Positions 1 through 7,976 of a stretch of 64,000 bases of DNA are shown here, in pieces; positions within the stretch are counted from its first letter, which is position 1, and the number at the start of each line of letters is the position of its first letter. The position numbers and the translations under genes are program-made. This DNA comes from Streptomyces caniferus. Its GTDB lineage: Bacteria; Actinomycetota; Actinomycetes; Streptomycetales; Streptomycetaceae. The stretch is taken from assembly GCF_009811555.1 (NCBI RefSeq), contig NZ_BLIN01000003.1, forward strand, positions 1,054,001-1,118,000, given 5' to 3'. Under the pieces are notes generated by a model that did not search any database, was not told where the DNA came from, and saw nothing but the letters and a program-made list of their open reading frames with translations.

Positions 1-1700
1 ACGGCCGCGGCGACGCCGGGCACCCGCGCGATCTTGGCGGCCGCGTCCACTTCGAGCCCGGTGGTGATGGTGTTGGCGACCGTGTAGTCGGCGGACAGGC
101 CCTGGGTGGCATCCGCGATCAGGGCACGTTCGGTGGAGTGCCCGACCACGGTCAGGCCGGTGACCAGAGCGAGCCCGACCATCAGGGCGGATGCGGTGGC
201 GGCGGTGCGGCGCGGGTTGCGCAGCGCGTTCTCCTTGGCCAGCTTGCCGGTGACGCCGAAGAGGCGGGTGGTGGCCTTGCCGGCCAGGGTGATCAGCGGG
301 CGGGAGAGCAGCGGTGCCTGAACTATGATGCCCACGATGGTCAGTGCGGCGCCGAGCATCGCGACCAGCAGGTAGGTCTGGTCGGTGGAATCGACCGTGT
401 AGATGTACAGCATCAGCAGCGCCCCGGACCCGGTGAGCAGGGTGCCGAGCACGTTGCGGACCACCAGGGCGCGGGCGGGCGGTGCCTGGTCGACGCTGCT
501 GAGCGCCGCCACGGGGGCGATCTTCGCGGCCTTGCGGGAGGGCAGCCAGGCGGCCAGGACGGTGATGAGGACGCCGACCACGAGCGACCAGATAACCGTC
601 CCTTGCGAGATGATCAGCGGTCCGGCGGGCAGCCCGGCGCCGCTCGCGTTGAGCAGCGGGCGCATGACGGTGGCGATACCGATGCCGAGGACGAATCCGA
701 CGGCGGAGGCACCGAGCCCGAGGAGGGCGGCCTCGATGAGAACGGCGCGTACGACCTGGCGGCGCGAGGCGCCCACGGCCCGCATCAGCGCGATTTCCCG
801 GCTGCGCTGGGCGATGAGCATGGTGAAGGTGTTGGCGATGATGAACGCGCCGATGAACAGCGCGATGCCGGCGAAGCCGAGCAGCGTCTTGGTGAGAAAC
901 CCGGTGTGCTCGCCGATCTGCTCGGCCTGCTCGGCGGCCAGGTCTTCGCGGCTGGTGGCCCTCGTGCCCTTGTCGGGGAGCAGTGCCCGCACCCGGTCGG
1001 TCAGCTCGCTGGGATCGGTACCGGGCTTGGCCGCGACCGCCATCTCGTGGAACTGGCCGGGGTGGAGGAAGAGCCTCTGTGCGGTCCTGGTGTCGAAGAG
1101 CGTGAGCGTGCCCCCGGCGTTGACCCGCGGATCGTCCGTGGTGACGGTACCGACCAGCTTCTTGGCCAGGCCGGGCCCGTCGATGGCGAAACGGACGGTG
1201 TCACCGATCCGGTAACCGGCCTTCGCTGCGGTCCTGGCATCCAGCGCCAGTTCGCCCTCGGCTGCGGGTCCGCGGCCTTCCTTCAGCGAGATGCGGCTGT
1301 CCTTGCCGGGCAGGTAGTTGGTGGCCAGGTTCAGCAGGGCCCTGTCGGTGTTGACCGGCAGGCCGTCCTTGCCGGCCACGGTGACCATGCCGTTGACGGT
1401 GGGGCGCACCGCGGCGACGCCGGGCAGCGCGCGGATCTTGTCTGCCAGCGCGGTGTCGAGCGTGCTGGACGGCGTGCCGTCCGGGCCGCCCGTTCCCGCG
1501 ATGCGGTACTGCACCTGGGACTGTACGGAGACGGCCACGCCCTTGAGGCTTGCGCCGGCGGCCGTGCGGTAGGCGTTCGCGGTGGTGTCGCCGAAGATGA
1601 GGGTGCCGGAGACGAAGGCGACGCCCAGGAGGACCGCGAGCGCGGTCATGACCAATCGGGCTTTGTGCGCAAAAACGTTGCGCAGAGCTATTCGCAGCAT
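1..1700 (-). CDS. MacB/FtsX-family ABC transporter permease (partial, C-terminus outside window)
   Basis: Membrane subunit of an ABC transporter that pairs with the ATPase encoded just upstream. ATG at 1698-1700 is followed by MLRIALRNVFAHKARL, the usual cytoplasmic start of FtsX-type permeases, then a first membrane helix (about residues 14-34), a large extracytoplasmic MacB-like domain (about 40-250) and a cluster of helices beginning GFAGIALFIGAFIIANTFTM, followed by the typical QRSREIALMRAVGAS loop. A second FtsX half begins near LAKENALRNPRRTAATASA, so the protein is the long two-lobed type (usually about 850 residues), of which at least 566 are here. Same strand as the ATPase, 99 bp downstream of it. 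Substrate not visible; next to a two-component system such transporters often export or resist antimicrobial peptides (inference). Confidence 0.93.
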   Translation of the reverse strand, partial: MLRIALRNVFAHKARLVMTALAVLLGVAFVSGTLIFGDTTANAYRTAAGASLKGVAVSVQSQVQYRIAGTGGPDGTPSSTLDTALADKIRALPGVAAVRPTVNGMVTVAGKDGLPVNTDRALLNLATNYLPGKDSRISLKEGRGPAAEGELALDARTAAKAGYRIGDTVRFAIDGPGLAKKLVGTVTTDDPRVNAGGTLTLFDTRTAQRLFLHPGQFHEMAVAAKPGTDPSELTDRVRALLPDKGTRATSREDLAAEQAEQIGEHTGFLTKTLLGFAGIALFIGAFIIANTFTMLIAQRSREIALMRAVGASRRQVVRAVLIEAALLGLGASAVGFVLGIGIATVMRPLLNASGAGLPAGPLIISQGTVIWSLVVGVLITVLAAWLPSRKAAKIAPVAALSSVDQAPPARALVVRNVLGTLLTGSGALLMLYIYTVDSTDQTYLLVAMLGAALTIVGIIVQAPLLSRPLITLAGKATTRLFGVTGKLAKENALRNPRRTAATASALMVGLALVTGLTVVGHSTERALIADATQGLSADYTVANTITTGLEVDAAAKIARVPGVAAA

Positions 1701-1799
1701 GTCGGTTTCAGTCCTGGAGTGGAGCGGAGGGAAGGGAGCCGTGCGGGAGGACGAGCCGTACGGGACGGCGCGTCGGAGCGGGCCGTGCGGGAGGGCGCG

Positions 1800-2582
1800 T
1801 CAGTTCGCCGGTCCGCTGGTGTCGAGGAGCCGCATACGATCGAGCACGGACTCGGCGGTGGGGGCGGCCAGTTCGTCGGTGATCTGCCCGTCGGCGAGGA
1901 AGACCACGCGGTCCGCGTAGGAGGCGGCCACCGGGTCGTGGGTGACCATCACGACCGTCTGCCCCAGCCCGCGTACGGACTCCTGCAGAAAGCCCAGCAC
2001 CTCCGCGCCGGAACGGGAGTCGAGGTTGCCGGTCGGCTCGTCGGCGAAGATGATCTCCGGTCGGCCGGCCAGCGCGCGGGCCACCGCGACGCGCTGCTGC
2101 TGCCCGCCGGAGAGCTGCGAGGGACGGTGCTGCAGCCGCCCGGAGAGGCCGACGGTCCGCACGATCAGATCCAGCCACTGCCGGTCGGGCTTGCGGCCGG
2201 CGACATCCATCGGCAGCGTGATGTTCTCCATCGCGTTCAGCGTGGGCAGCAGGTTGAACGCCTGGAAGACGAAACCGATCTTCTCCCGGCGCAGCTGGGT
2301 GAGCCGTCGGTCGTCCAGGCCGGACAGCTCGGTGTCACCGACGTGGGCAGAGCCCCCGGAGAGCGAGTCGAGCCCCGCCATGCAGTGCATCAGCGTCGAC
2401 TTGCCGGAGCCGGACGGCCCCATGATCGCGGTGAACCGGCCGCGCCCGAACTCCACACAGACCGAGTCGAGGGCGACGACGCGGGTATCGCCCTCGCCGT
2501 AGACCTTGGTCAGTCCCGTGGCGCGGGCGGCGGCACCGGAGGGGGCCCTCAAGCGGGTGGTACGGGTGGTGGAATGCGACAT
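1800..2582 (-). CDS. ABC transporter ATP-binding protein (LolD/MacB type)
   Basis: ATPase that powers the adjacent FtsX-type permease. The 260-residue protein shows Walker A GPSGSGKS (about 55-62), Q-loop in GFVFQAFNLLPTL, signature LSGGQQQR (about 157-164), Walker B IIFADEPTGNLD and H-loop VTHD; the NLLPTLNAMEN wording is typical of the LolD/MacB/BceA group. The ATG at 2580-2582 is chosen over an upstream in-frame start at 2618 because AGGAG lies five bases before it (2588-2592 on the reverse strand). It follows the response regulator by 177 bp, so it may have its own promoter under control of that regulator. Confidence 0.95.
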   Translation of the reverse strand: MSHSTTRTTRLRAPSGAAARATGLTKVYGEGDTRVVALDSVCVEFGRGRFTAIMGPSGSGKSTLMHCMAGLDSLSGGSAHVGDTELSGLDDRRLTQLRREKIGFVFQAFNLLPTLNAMENITLPMDVAGRKPDRQWLDLIVRTVGLSGRLQHRPSQLSGGQQQRVAVARALAGRPEIIFADEPTGNLDSRSGAEVLGFLQESVRGLGQTVVMVTHDPVAASYADRVVFLADGQITDELAAPTAESVLDRMRLLDTSGPAN

Positions 2583-2759
2583 GGCTGCTCCTGGAAGGGG
2601 TGCGGGACTCCCGACCATCGTGGCCGCGGCGCACCCCCCAACTCGTCGCTCTCAGGGCGGGGATGTGCCGCCTGCCGAAGGTCAGACCCGCCCCGGCCTT
2701 GTCACCCTCACGGACCACGGCCTCTCTGCCCAAAGTCAGAGTCGACGGCCGTCCAGGGC

Positions 2760-3458
2760 TCAGCTCATGAGCCCGGCCTGGTGCGCCAGCAACGCCGCCT
2801 GCACCCGGCTTTCGCACCCCGTCTTCCCCAGGATCGCCCCGACATGGGACTTGACCGTCCCCACCCCGATACCGAGCCGCGAGCCGATCTCCAGGTTCGC
2901 CAGCCCCGCCCCCAGCATGACCAGCACCTCCCGTTCCCGGTCCGTCAGCCCCGCCACCCTGCTGTCCGGAGCGGCGGCCCCGGCACCGGCCGAGCCGCCT
3001 CTCAGCATCCGGCGGATGACCGACCCGGTGACGCCGGGCGAGAGCACCGCGTCCCCCACGGCCGCGGCCCGTACCGCGCTGATCAGCTCCTGCGGCCCGT
3101 CGTCCTTGAGCAGGAAGCCCGTGGCGCCCGCCCGCAGAGCCCGGATGACGTTGTCCTCGTCACCGAAGGTGGTGAGCATGACGACCTGCGGCCCGGGGTC
3201 GAGGGCGACCAGCGGTCCGACGGCCGCGAGCCCGTCGAGAACCGGCATACGGACGTCGAGGAGCACCACATCGGGCCGGTGCTCGGCGGCGAGCCGCACG
3301 GCCTCGGCGCCGTTGGCCGCCTCACCCACCACCTCGATGCCCTCGGCGTGCTGGAGGATCACCCGGACACCGTGCCGGATCATCTGCTCGTCGTCGGCGA
3401 GCAGCACCCGGATCACGGAATCCTCCCGGGAGCCCGCCGAGTTGGCCTGTTCAGTCAT
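2760..3458 (-). CDS. LuxR/NarL-family response regulator
   Basis: DNA-binding output of the two-component system. 232 residues: receiver domain with acidic pair in LLADDEQ (22-23), phospho-acceptor Asp about 68 in VVLLDVRMP, Lys about 118 in FLLKDD; alanine/glycine-rich linker; C-terminal LuxR helix-turn-helix beginning LTDREREVLVML (about 171-228) with TVKSHVGAIL recognition helix. The ATG at 3456-3458 overlaps the 3' end of the kinase gene by 8 bp, so the two are translationally coupled. Likely target, by position, is the ABC transporter operon immediately downstream. Confidence 0.95.
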   Translation of the reverse strand: MTEQANSAGSREDSVIRVLLADDEQMIRHGVRVILQHAEGIEVVGEAANGAEAVRLAAEHRPDVVLLDVRMPVLDGLAAVGPLVALDPGPQVVMLTTFGDEDNVIRALRAGATGFLLKDDGPQELISAVRAAAVGDAVLSPGVTGSVIRRMLRGGSAGAGAAAPDSRVAGLTDREREVLVMLGAGLANLEIGSRLGIGVGTVKSHVGAILGKTGCESRVQAALLAHQAGLMS

Positions 3459-5178
3459 GTGTCCTGCTCCCACCGGGCGGTTCGGTCACCACCGGAACGG
3501 TAAAACGGTCGATCGCCATCAATGAGTCGGACCGGAAGCAATAGCGGACGGCCTCCAGCCGACCACTCTTCAGCTTCTCGCCCATGTTCGTATACATGCA
3601 GTCCGTGGCGGAACCCGGCCGCGGCGGCTCGCGCCCGGCGGCAACCGCACGCGACGTGTCGCTGTCCGATCCCACGGCCCCCTCCACCTGCTTCCTGCTC
3701 ATCCCCAACCGGGGCTCCTCGCCGCTCGGGGGTTCGGGACTGTGCTGCGCCTGGTCCACCAGCACGAGCCCGAACATCATCAACACGCCCACCCCCACCA
3801 GGCCGAGCAGCCCGGAGACGGCGACACCGAGGCGCCGCTGGAGGGCGGAGAGCCCACTGCCGGGGCCATCGACGGCCACCGGCCCGTTGTCGTACGCCTC
3901 CGCGTCCGCCATCTCCGCCCCGGGCCCGGGGTCGGCGGGAATGTCGGCCGCCACGGCGAAGCCCCCACCGGGCGTCCGCTCCGCCTCCAGAGCGCCACCG
4001 AGCAGCGCCACCCGCTCCCGCAGCCCGATCAGCCCCTGCCCGGAGCCGAGCCCGGTCGCGGCAGCGGGCGCGACGGGCGGCACACCGTTGCGCACCTCGA
4101 CCGCCACCCGCTCGTCGGTATGGCGGACGGCGACAGTCACATGGGCCCCGGCCGCATACCGGTGGACGTTGGTGAGCGACTCGCGCACCACCCGGTGGAC
4201 CGCCCGCCGCACCCGGGCCGGCCGGGCGTCGAGATCGGGCCCCTCCCAGGAAAACGCGACGGGAATACCACCGCCCTGCGACTCCTCGACCAACGCCTCG
4301 ATGTCCGCGCGAGTGCCCGTCGCATCGGTCAGCACATCCGTACCGGTGTCCCTCTCCACCGGGCCGAGGACCCCCAGCGCCTCCCGCAGCTCCTGCATCG
4401 CATCGCGCGTGGCACTCCGCACCAGCGCGGCCTCGTTTTGCAGCGCGGGCGCCTCCTTGAGCAGCGCCATCTCCAGCCCGCCCGCATGCAGGGAGACCAG
4501 GCTCAGCCGGTGCCCCACCAGATCGTGCATCTCCGCAGCGATACGCGACCGCTCACGCATACGCGACTCGCTGTCCGCCAGCCGCCGCGCCTCCTCGGCG
4601 GCGGCAGCCCGCTCCCGCAACGCCCGCAGCAGGCGGTCCTGCTGCCCCATGGAGATGCCGACCAGCCCTGGCACGACGACCGTGGTGGTGGCGAGCACCG
4701 CAGCGAGGGCAGGGCCGATCTCCCATCTGGACAGGCCCACCCACGGCGCGAACGCCACGCAGGTCACCAGCGCCGAGGCGGCCGCCGCGAGCAGCAGCCC
4801 GGCACGCCGCCGCGGCGTCTTAATCTGCCGGGCCGCGGTGTAGGCGGCCACCGCGGTCAACGGCGCCACAGCGGGCACCGCCCCCATCAGCGCCGCCAGC
4901 CCGACCAGACTGGCCACCGGGAACCGGCGCCGCACCAACACCAGCACCACTGCGACGCCGATGAGCCCCAGGGCCGCCGCCCCGCCCGCCGGCCCGAGGT
5001 AGCTCACCAACCCGTCGCTCCGGCACATCAGCAGCACCAGCGCCCCCGCCAGGACCACCTCACCCGCCGCCCGCCACAGCAGCCACCGCCCTTGCTCCCC
5101 GGGCCCCGCAAAGAGGCTCAGGGCCGGGCGGTTCTGGGTGACGGGCGAAGCGCTGAACGACATAACGCCGATTATCAC
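3451..5178 (-). CDS. Sensor histidine kinase (HisKA_3 type) with an extra C-terminal exported tail
   Basis: Membrane kinase partner of the LuxR-type regulator. 575 residues: several N-terminal membrane helices (about 25-190), a dimerisation/phospho-acceptor helix with IAAEMHDLVGHRLSL (His about 218), N-box VRESLTNVHRY (about 334) and G-box GLGSGQGLIGLRERV (about 381). Unlike ordinary NarX/DesK-type kinases it continues with a further hydrophobic segment (about 443-472) and a roughly 100-residue tail containing EEPRLGMSRKQVEGAVG, which resembles the repeat of SmpA/OmlA-like exported domains, and two cysteines. GTG at 5176-5178 is taken as the start (GCGGGG upstream); an ATG at 5161-5163 is an alternative. 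Overlaps the regulator gene by 8 bp. Confidence 0.93.
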   Translation of the reverse strand: MIIGVMSFSASPVTQNRPALSLFAGPGEQGRWLLWRAAGEVVLAGALVLLMCRSDGLVSYLGPAGGAAALGLIGVAVVLVLVRRRFPVASLVGLAALMGAVPAVAPLTAVAAYTAARQIKTPRRRAGLLLAAAASALVTCVAFAPWVGLSRWEIGPALAAVLATTTVVVPGLVGISMGQQDRLLRALRERAAAAEEARRLADSESRMRERSRIAAEMHDLVGHRLSLVSLHAGGLEMALLKEAPALQNEAALVRSATRDAMQELREALGVLGPVERDTGTDVLTDATGTRADIEALVEESQGGGIPVAFSWEGPDLDARPARVRRAVHRVVRESLTNVHRYAAGAHVTVAVRHTDERVAVEVRNGVPPVAPAAATGLGSGQGLIGLRERVALLGGALEAERTPGGGFAVAADIPADPGPGAEMADAEAYDNGPVAVDGPGSGLSALQRRLGVAVSGLLGLVGVGVLMMFGLVLVDQAQHSPEPPSGEEPRLGMSRKQVEGAVGSDSDTSRAVAAGREPPRPGSATDCMYTNMGEKLKSGRLEAVRYCFRSDSLMAIDRFTVPVVTEPPGGSRTHD

Positions 5179-5613
5179 GGCCCCGCAGCAGGGGTTCCCT
5201 GGTCCTTGAGGGTGACCCTGCCTCTACCAAAAGGCAGAGGACCTGCCGGAGGCGGCGGGAACGGGTACGCCCGAGGTGAGGCCCGGACGCGGCTCGGCCG
5301 GCCGGCGCTCAGGTGCCGCAGGCAGGCCGCACGGCGCCCTCGGCGCATGGGCGAAGTGCCCAGTGTGGAGAGGTGCTGCCGCAAACCGGCTGCGGAGACC
5401 CGACCGTGATTCACCACCCATCGCCGATCGACAAGCCTCTGCCGCCGCGCGCTCAACATTGCAGCAGGGCGTGCCCCATCCGTGCCCTTCAGCGGCAGAC
5501 GCCACTTCCCGGGAACGGACTACGTACAGCCGCGTCGTACAGGCCGGTCTCGCGGTCGGCCCGGAACCGCTCCCTCGTTGCCTGCACCAAGGATGCGGCG
5601 GGCGACGACCTGA
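5179..5613. other. Intergenic, no gene seen
   Basis: About 435 bp between the kinase start and the recombinase remnant. All open frames are short, arginine/proline-rich shadows. It should contain the promoter of the kinase operon, but I cannot point to convincing -10/-35 boxes. Confidence 0.5.
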
Positions 5614-6136
5614 TCACGGTGGAGGCATGGGCCGTCCGGCAGCACGCGTCTTGACGGTGGCGTTTCGATTCCGGCGCTGGATGGCGCGCAGTTCCATCTG
5701 GGCGCCCCACGCCTCCATGGTGAAGCGATTCTCGTCAGTGGCGTCGTCGAGGTCCCAGGGGCCGTCGTGGCCATACGTAACGAGCAGCTTTCCCTCGTCA
5801 CGCATCTTGTAGCCGGTGTTCAGGCAGTCAACGATGTTGCGGCCGAGCCAGTCGACCGCTGCGGCGACGTGGCCGTCATACGGCCTCCGCTCGTCACGAA
5901 GCCACGGCCCGAGCTTGGGCCGGGTGACCGGGTCCGTGGCTCCCGACACCTCCCAGTCGTCGGCCCAGCCGATGATGTGCCCGCCGACAGATGCCGCGGC
6001 TGTCAGCACGTCCTCCCGTTGACGCTCCGGGGGGCGACGTGGCCGGCTTCATACGGGACAGCCGCCGCACGCCGAGCAGGCACTTTCCGCATCCGCCGTA
6101 GGGGCGTTCGATCATGTCCAGGTCCGTACCGCGCAA
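5614..6136 (-). pseudogene. Serine recombinase/integrase remnant (frameshifted and truncated)
   Basis: Broken N-terminal catalytic domain of a large serine recombinase. Reading from an ATG at 6136, one frame gives CLLGVRRLSRMKPATSPP; the coherent continuation ERQREDVLTAAASVGGHI, then WADDWEVSGATDP and MEAWGAQMELRAIQRRNR, lies in a second frame. The switch falls at the C6 tract near 6031-6036, indicating a one-base indel. The pattern RLSR (catalytic Ser), GW..D..VSGA and E...I..R is that of phage/ICE serine integrases. The frame then stops after AAGRPMPPP, where intact family members continue into the recombinase and zinc-ribbon domains for several hundred more residues. So the protein is inactive. 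It lies about 60 bp from a yjbQ 3'-end remnant, reminiscent of an integrase beside its attachment site (inference). Confidence 0.8.
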
Positions 6137-6199
6137 GGTCTCTCCGTTTCGGGCACGCAGGATACGGAGATTTCGCGGCCACCCCCAGGACGATCTTGG

Positions 6200-6259
6200 T
6201 CAGCCCAGGAAGCTCAGCCGCACCTGACGGTTGACATTATCGATATTGGTATCCGCCAA
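6200..6259 (-). pseudogene. 3'-end remnant of a yjbQ (UPF0047) gene
   Basis: Reverse-strand codons from 6253 to the TGA at 6200-6202 read DTNIDNVNRQVRLSFLG, nearly identical to the C-terminus of the intact YjbQ protein encoded at 10327-10749 (DTNIDNTDRQVRLSFLG). Nucleotide identity is about 80% over 48 bp and stops upstream, where the frame runs into a TGA. Only the last 17 codons survive. It marks either a partial duplication, a lost second yjbQ gene, or an old attachment-site scar. Confidence 0.75.
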
Positions 6260-6360
6260 CCTCCGTCAAGGCAACCCAAGCCTGGTTCGGCCACTCACGT
6301 CCTCTCGTCGCCGAGGTCCCTGCTGCGACGATCACCTTCCCGAAGAGGGAAATCTGTTGC

Positions 6361-6994
6361 TCAGGTGGCGCGGCGGGCCAACTCCGAGCGCAGGCTGTCG
6401 TTCTCGGTTCTCAAGCGTTGGAGTTCTTCTCGCACCGGGATCAAGGTCTCCTGAAGCTCGGCTGCGGTGTACCGGGGGGTGATGTGCTGTGGGCAGTTCC
6501 AGTCGTAGGCGTGGACGTGCAGCAGCGCGAGCCGCTGGAGCTGGGTGCGTGGGGTTGAGGGCATGGTCCGGGCGCGGAGTTCGGGGTGATGGTCCGGATC
6601 GAGGAGTTGGATGCTGCCGAAGATTTTCAGGCGCTGCTGACGGGCGTAGTCCATGAGGAACACAGAGGCCCGCTTGTCCGTGGTGAGGTTGCCGTGGCTG
6701 ATGTACTGCCGGTTTCCTCGCAGTTCGGCCCAGGCGAGTGTGGTCTCGTCGATGACGTGCACGAATCCTGGGGGGGGGGCCGCCCCGGTACTGCACGTAG
6801 GGCCATCCGCTGCTGCTGGCGGTGGCGAGGTAGAAGCCGTCTCGTTCGGCGATGAACTGTTCTTCGGCGGGTCCCAGGGCGTCGTTGGCGAAGTCGGCTT
6901 CCTCGAACCGCTGCATGGCGCGTCTGCTGCCGTTCGCCTGCTGTGTTTCTTTGACCTCGTCGGTGAAGGCGATGCGTGCGTAGTGCTGAGGCAT
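6361..6994 (-). pseudogene. Pyridoxamine 5'-phosphate oxidase-like gene interrupted by a G10 homopolymer frameshift
   Basis: Two overlapping frames make one protein. The first part (ATG 6992-6994) runs MPQHYARIAFTDEVKET... to GFYLATASSSGWPYVQYRGG; the second continues GFVHVIDETTLAWAELRGN, YISHGNLTTDKRASVFLMDY and QQRLKIFGSIQLLD and ends with a charged coiled-coil-like tail (EELQRLRTENDSLRSELAR). The join is a run of ten G on the + strand (6770-6779, ten C in the gene) inside the family's RGGPPGF motif; nine would restore the frame with one extra proline. FMN-binding PPOX fold proteins of about 210 residues match. It may be a sequencing error, a dead gene, or a phase-variable tract. Confidence 0.8.
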
Positions 6995-7115
6995 GCGCTC
7001 TCCTTGGTGGTTGCAGCGTGGTGAATTGACGTGTCGGCGTGCGGCGCGCAGTCGGGCAGCGGCGGTGTGGGGTGGGCAGGCCGGCGGGTGCCGGCCTGCC
7101 CAGCGCGGCGGTTTG

Positions 7116-7976
7116 TTAGTTCAGGACGCGTCCGAGGAAGCCGCGGATGTAGCCGGCGATGGTGTCGAGCTGGTCTTCGAGGGCGAAGTGGCCGGCGTCC
7201 AGGAGGTGGATCTCGGCGTCGGGCAGATCGCGACGGTAGGCCTCGGCTCCGTCAGGGCCGAAGATTTCGTCGTTGCGGCCCCAGACGGCCAGCAGGGGCA
7301 CCTGGGTGGTGCGGAAGTACTCCTGGAAGGCGGGGTAGGCGTCGAGATTGTTCTTGTAGTCGCGGAAGAGAGCGAGCTGGATCTCGGCGTTGCCGGGCCG
7401 GTCGAGAAGTGCCTGGTCGTGCGTCCAGGTGTCGGGACTGATGAGGGTGGTGTCCTTGACACCGTGGGTGTACTGCCAGTGCGTGGCATCGGCGGTCAGC
7501 AGGGCGCGCACGGCGGGCTCGGTGTCGGGGCCCGGCTCGGTGGCGTAGGCGAACAGCGGCTCCCAGAAGGGGGTGAAGCCTTCGGTGTAGGCGTTGCCGG
7601 ACTGGGTGATGATCGCGGTCACCCGGTCGGGGTGGGCCTGGGCGATCTTGAGGCCGATGGGTGCGCCGTAGTCCTGGATGTACAGGGCGAAGTTCTGCAC
7701 CCCGAGATGGTCGAGCAGTGCGAGTGTGACGGCGGTGAGGTTGTCGAAGGTGTACTCGTACGTGTCGGCGGAGGGGGCGGAGCTGCGTCCGAAGCCGATG
7801 TGGTCCGGTGCGATGACGTGGTAGCGGTCGGCGAGGGCGGGGATCAGCTCGCGGAACATGTGTGAGCTGGTCGGGAAGCCGTGGAGCAGGACCAGGGTGG
7901 GGGCATCGGCGGGTCCGGCCTCGCGGTAGAAGACCGTCTGGCCTTCGATGTCGGCGAACTTGTGGTGGGTGGTCAT
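7116..7976 (-). CDS. Alpha/beta-fold hydrolase (haloalkane dehalogenase / epoxide hydrolase-like)
   Basis: 286-residue soluble hydrolase. LHGFPTSS (32-38) forms the oxyanion region, Asp about 102 in YIQDYGAPIG sits at the nucleophile position used by dehalogenases and epoxide hydrolases (Asp rather than Ser), WGRNDEIFG provides the acid residue, and AGHFALED the catalytic His. The start ATG 7974-7976 overlaps the TGA of the upstream MFS gene (ATGA), so the two form an operon. An upstream in-frame start at 8222 is rejected because it would lie deep in the MFS gene. The substrate is unknown; coupling to an efflux pump suggests detoxification or use of a small molecule (inference). Confidence 0.92.
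   Translation of the reverse strand: MTTHHKFADIEGQTVFYREAGPADAPTLVLLHGFPTSSHMFRELIPALADRYHVIAPDHIGFGRSSAPSADTYEYTFDNLTAVTLALLDHLGVQNFALYIQDYGAPIGLKIAQAHPDRVTAIITQSGNAYTEGFTPFWEPLFAYATEPGPDTEPAVRALLTADATHWQYTHGVKDTTLISPDTWTHDQALLDRPGNAEIQLALFRDYKNNLDAYPAFQEYFRTTQVPLLAVWGRNDEIFGPDGAEAYRRDLPDAEIHLLDAGHFALEDQLDTIAGYIRGFLGRVLN

Noticed and set aside
138..3503. 1121-codon + strand open frame
   Set aside because: Antisense shadow of the ABC/two-component genes; Gly/Glu/Arg/His composition without motifs, typical of high-GC antisense frames.
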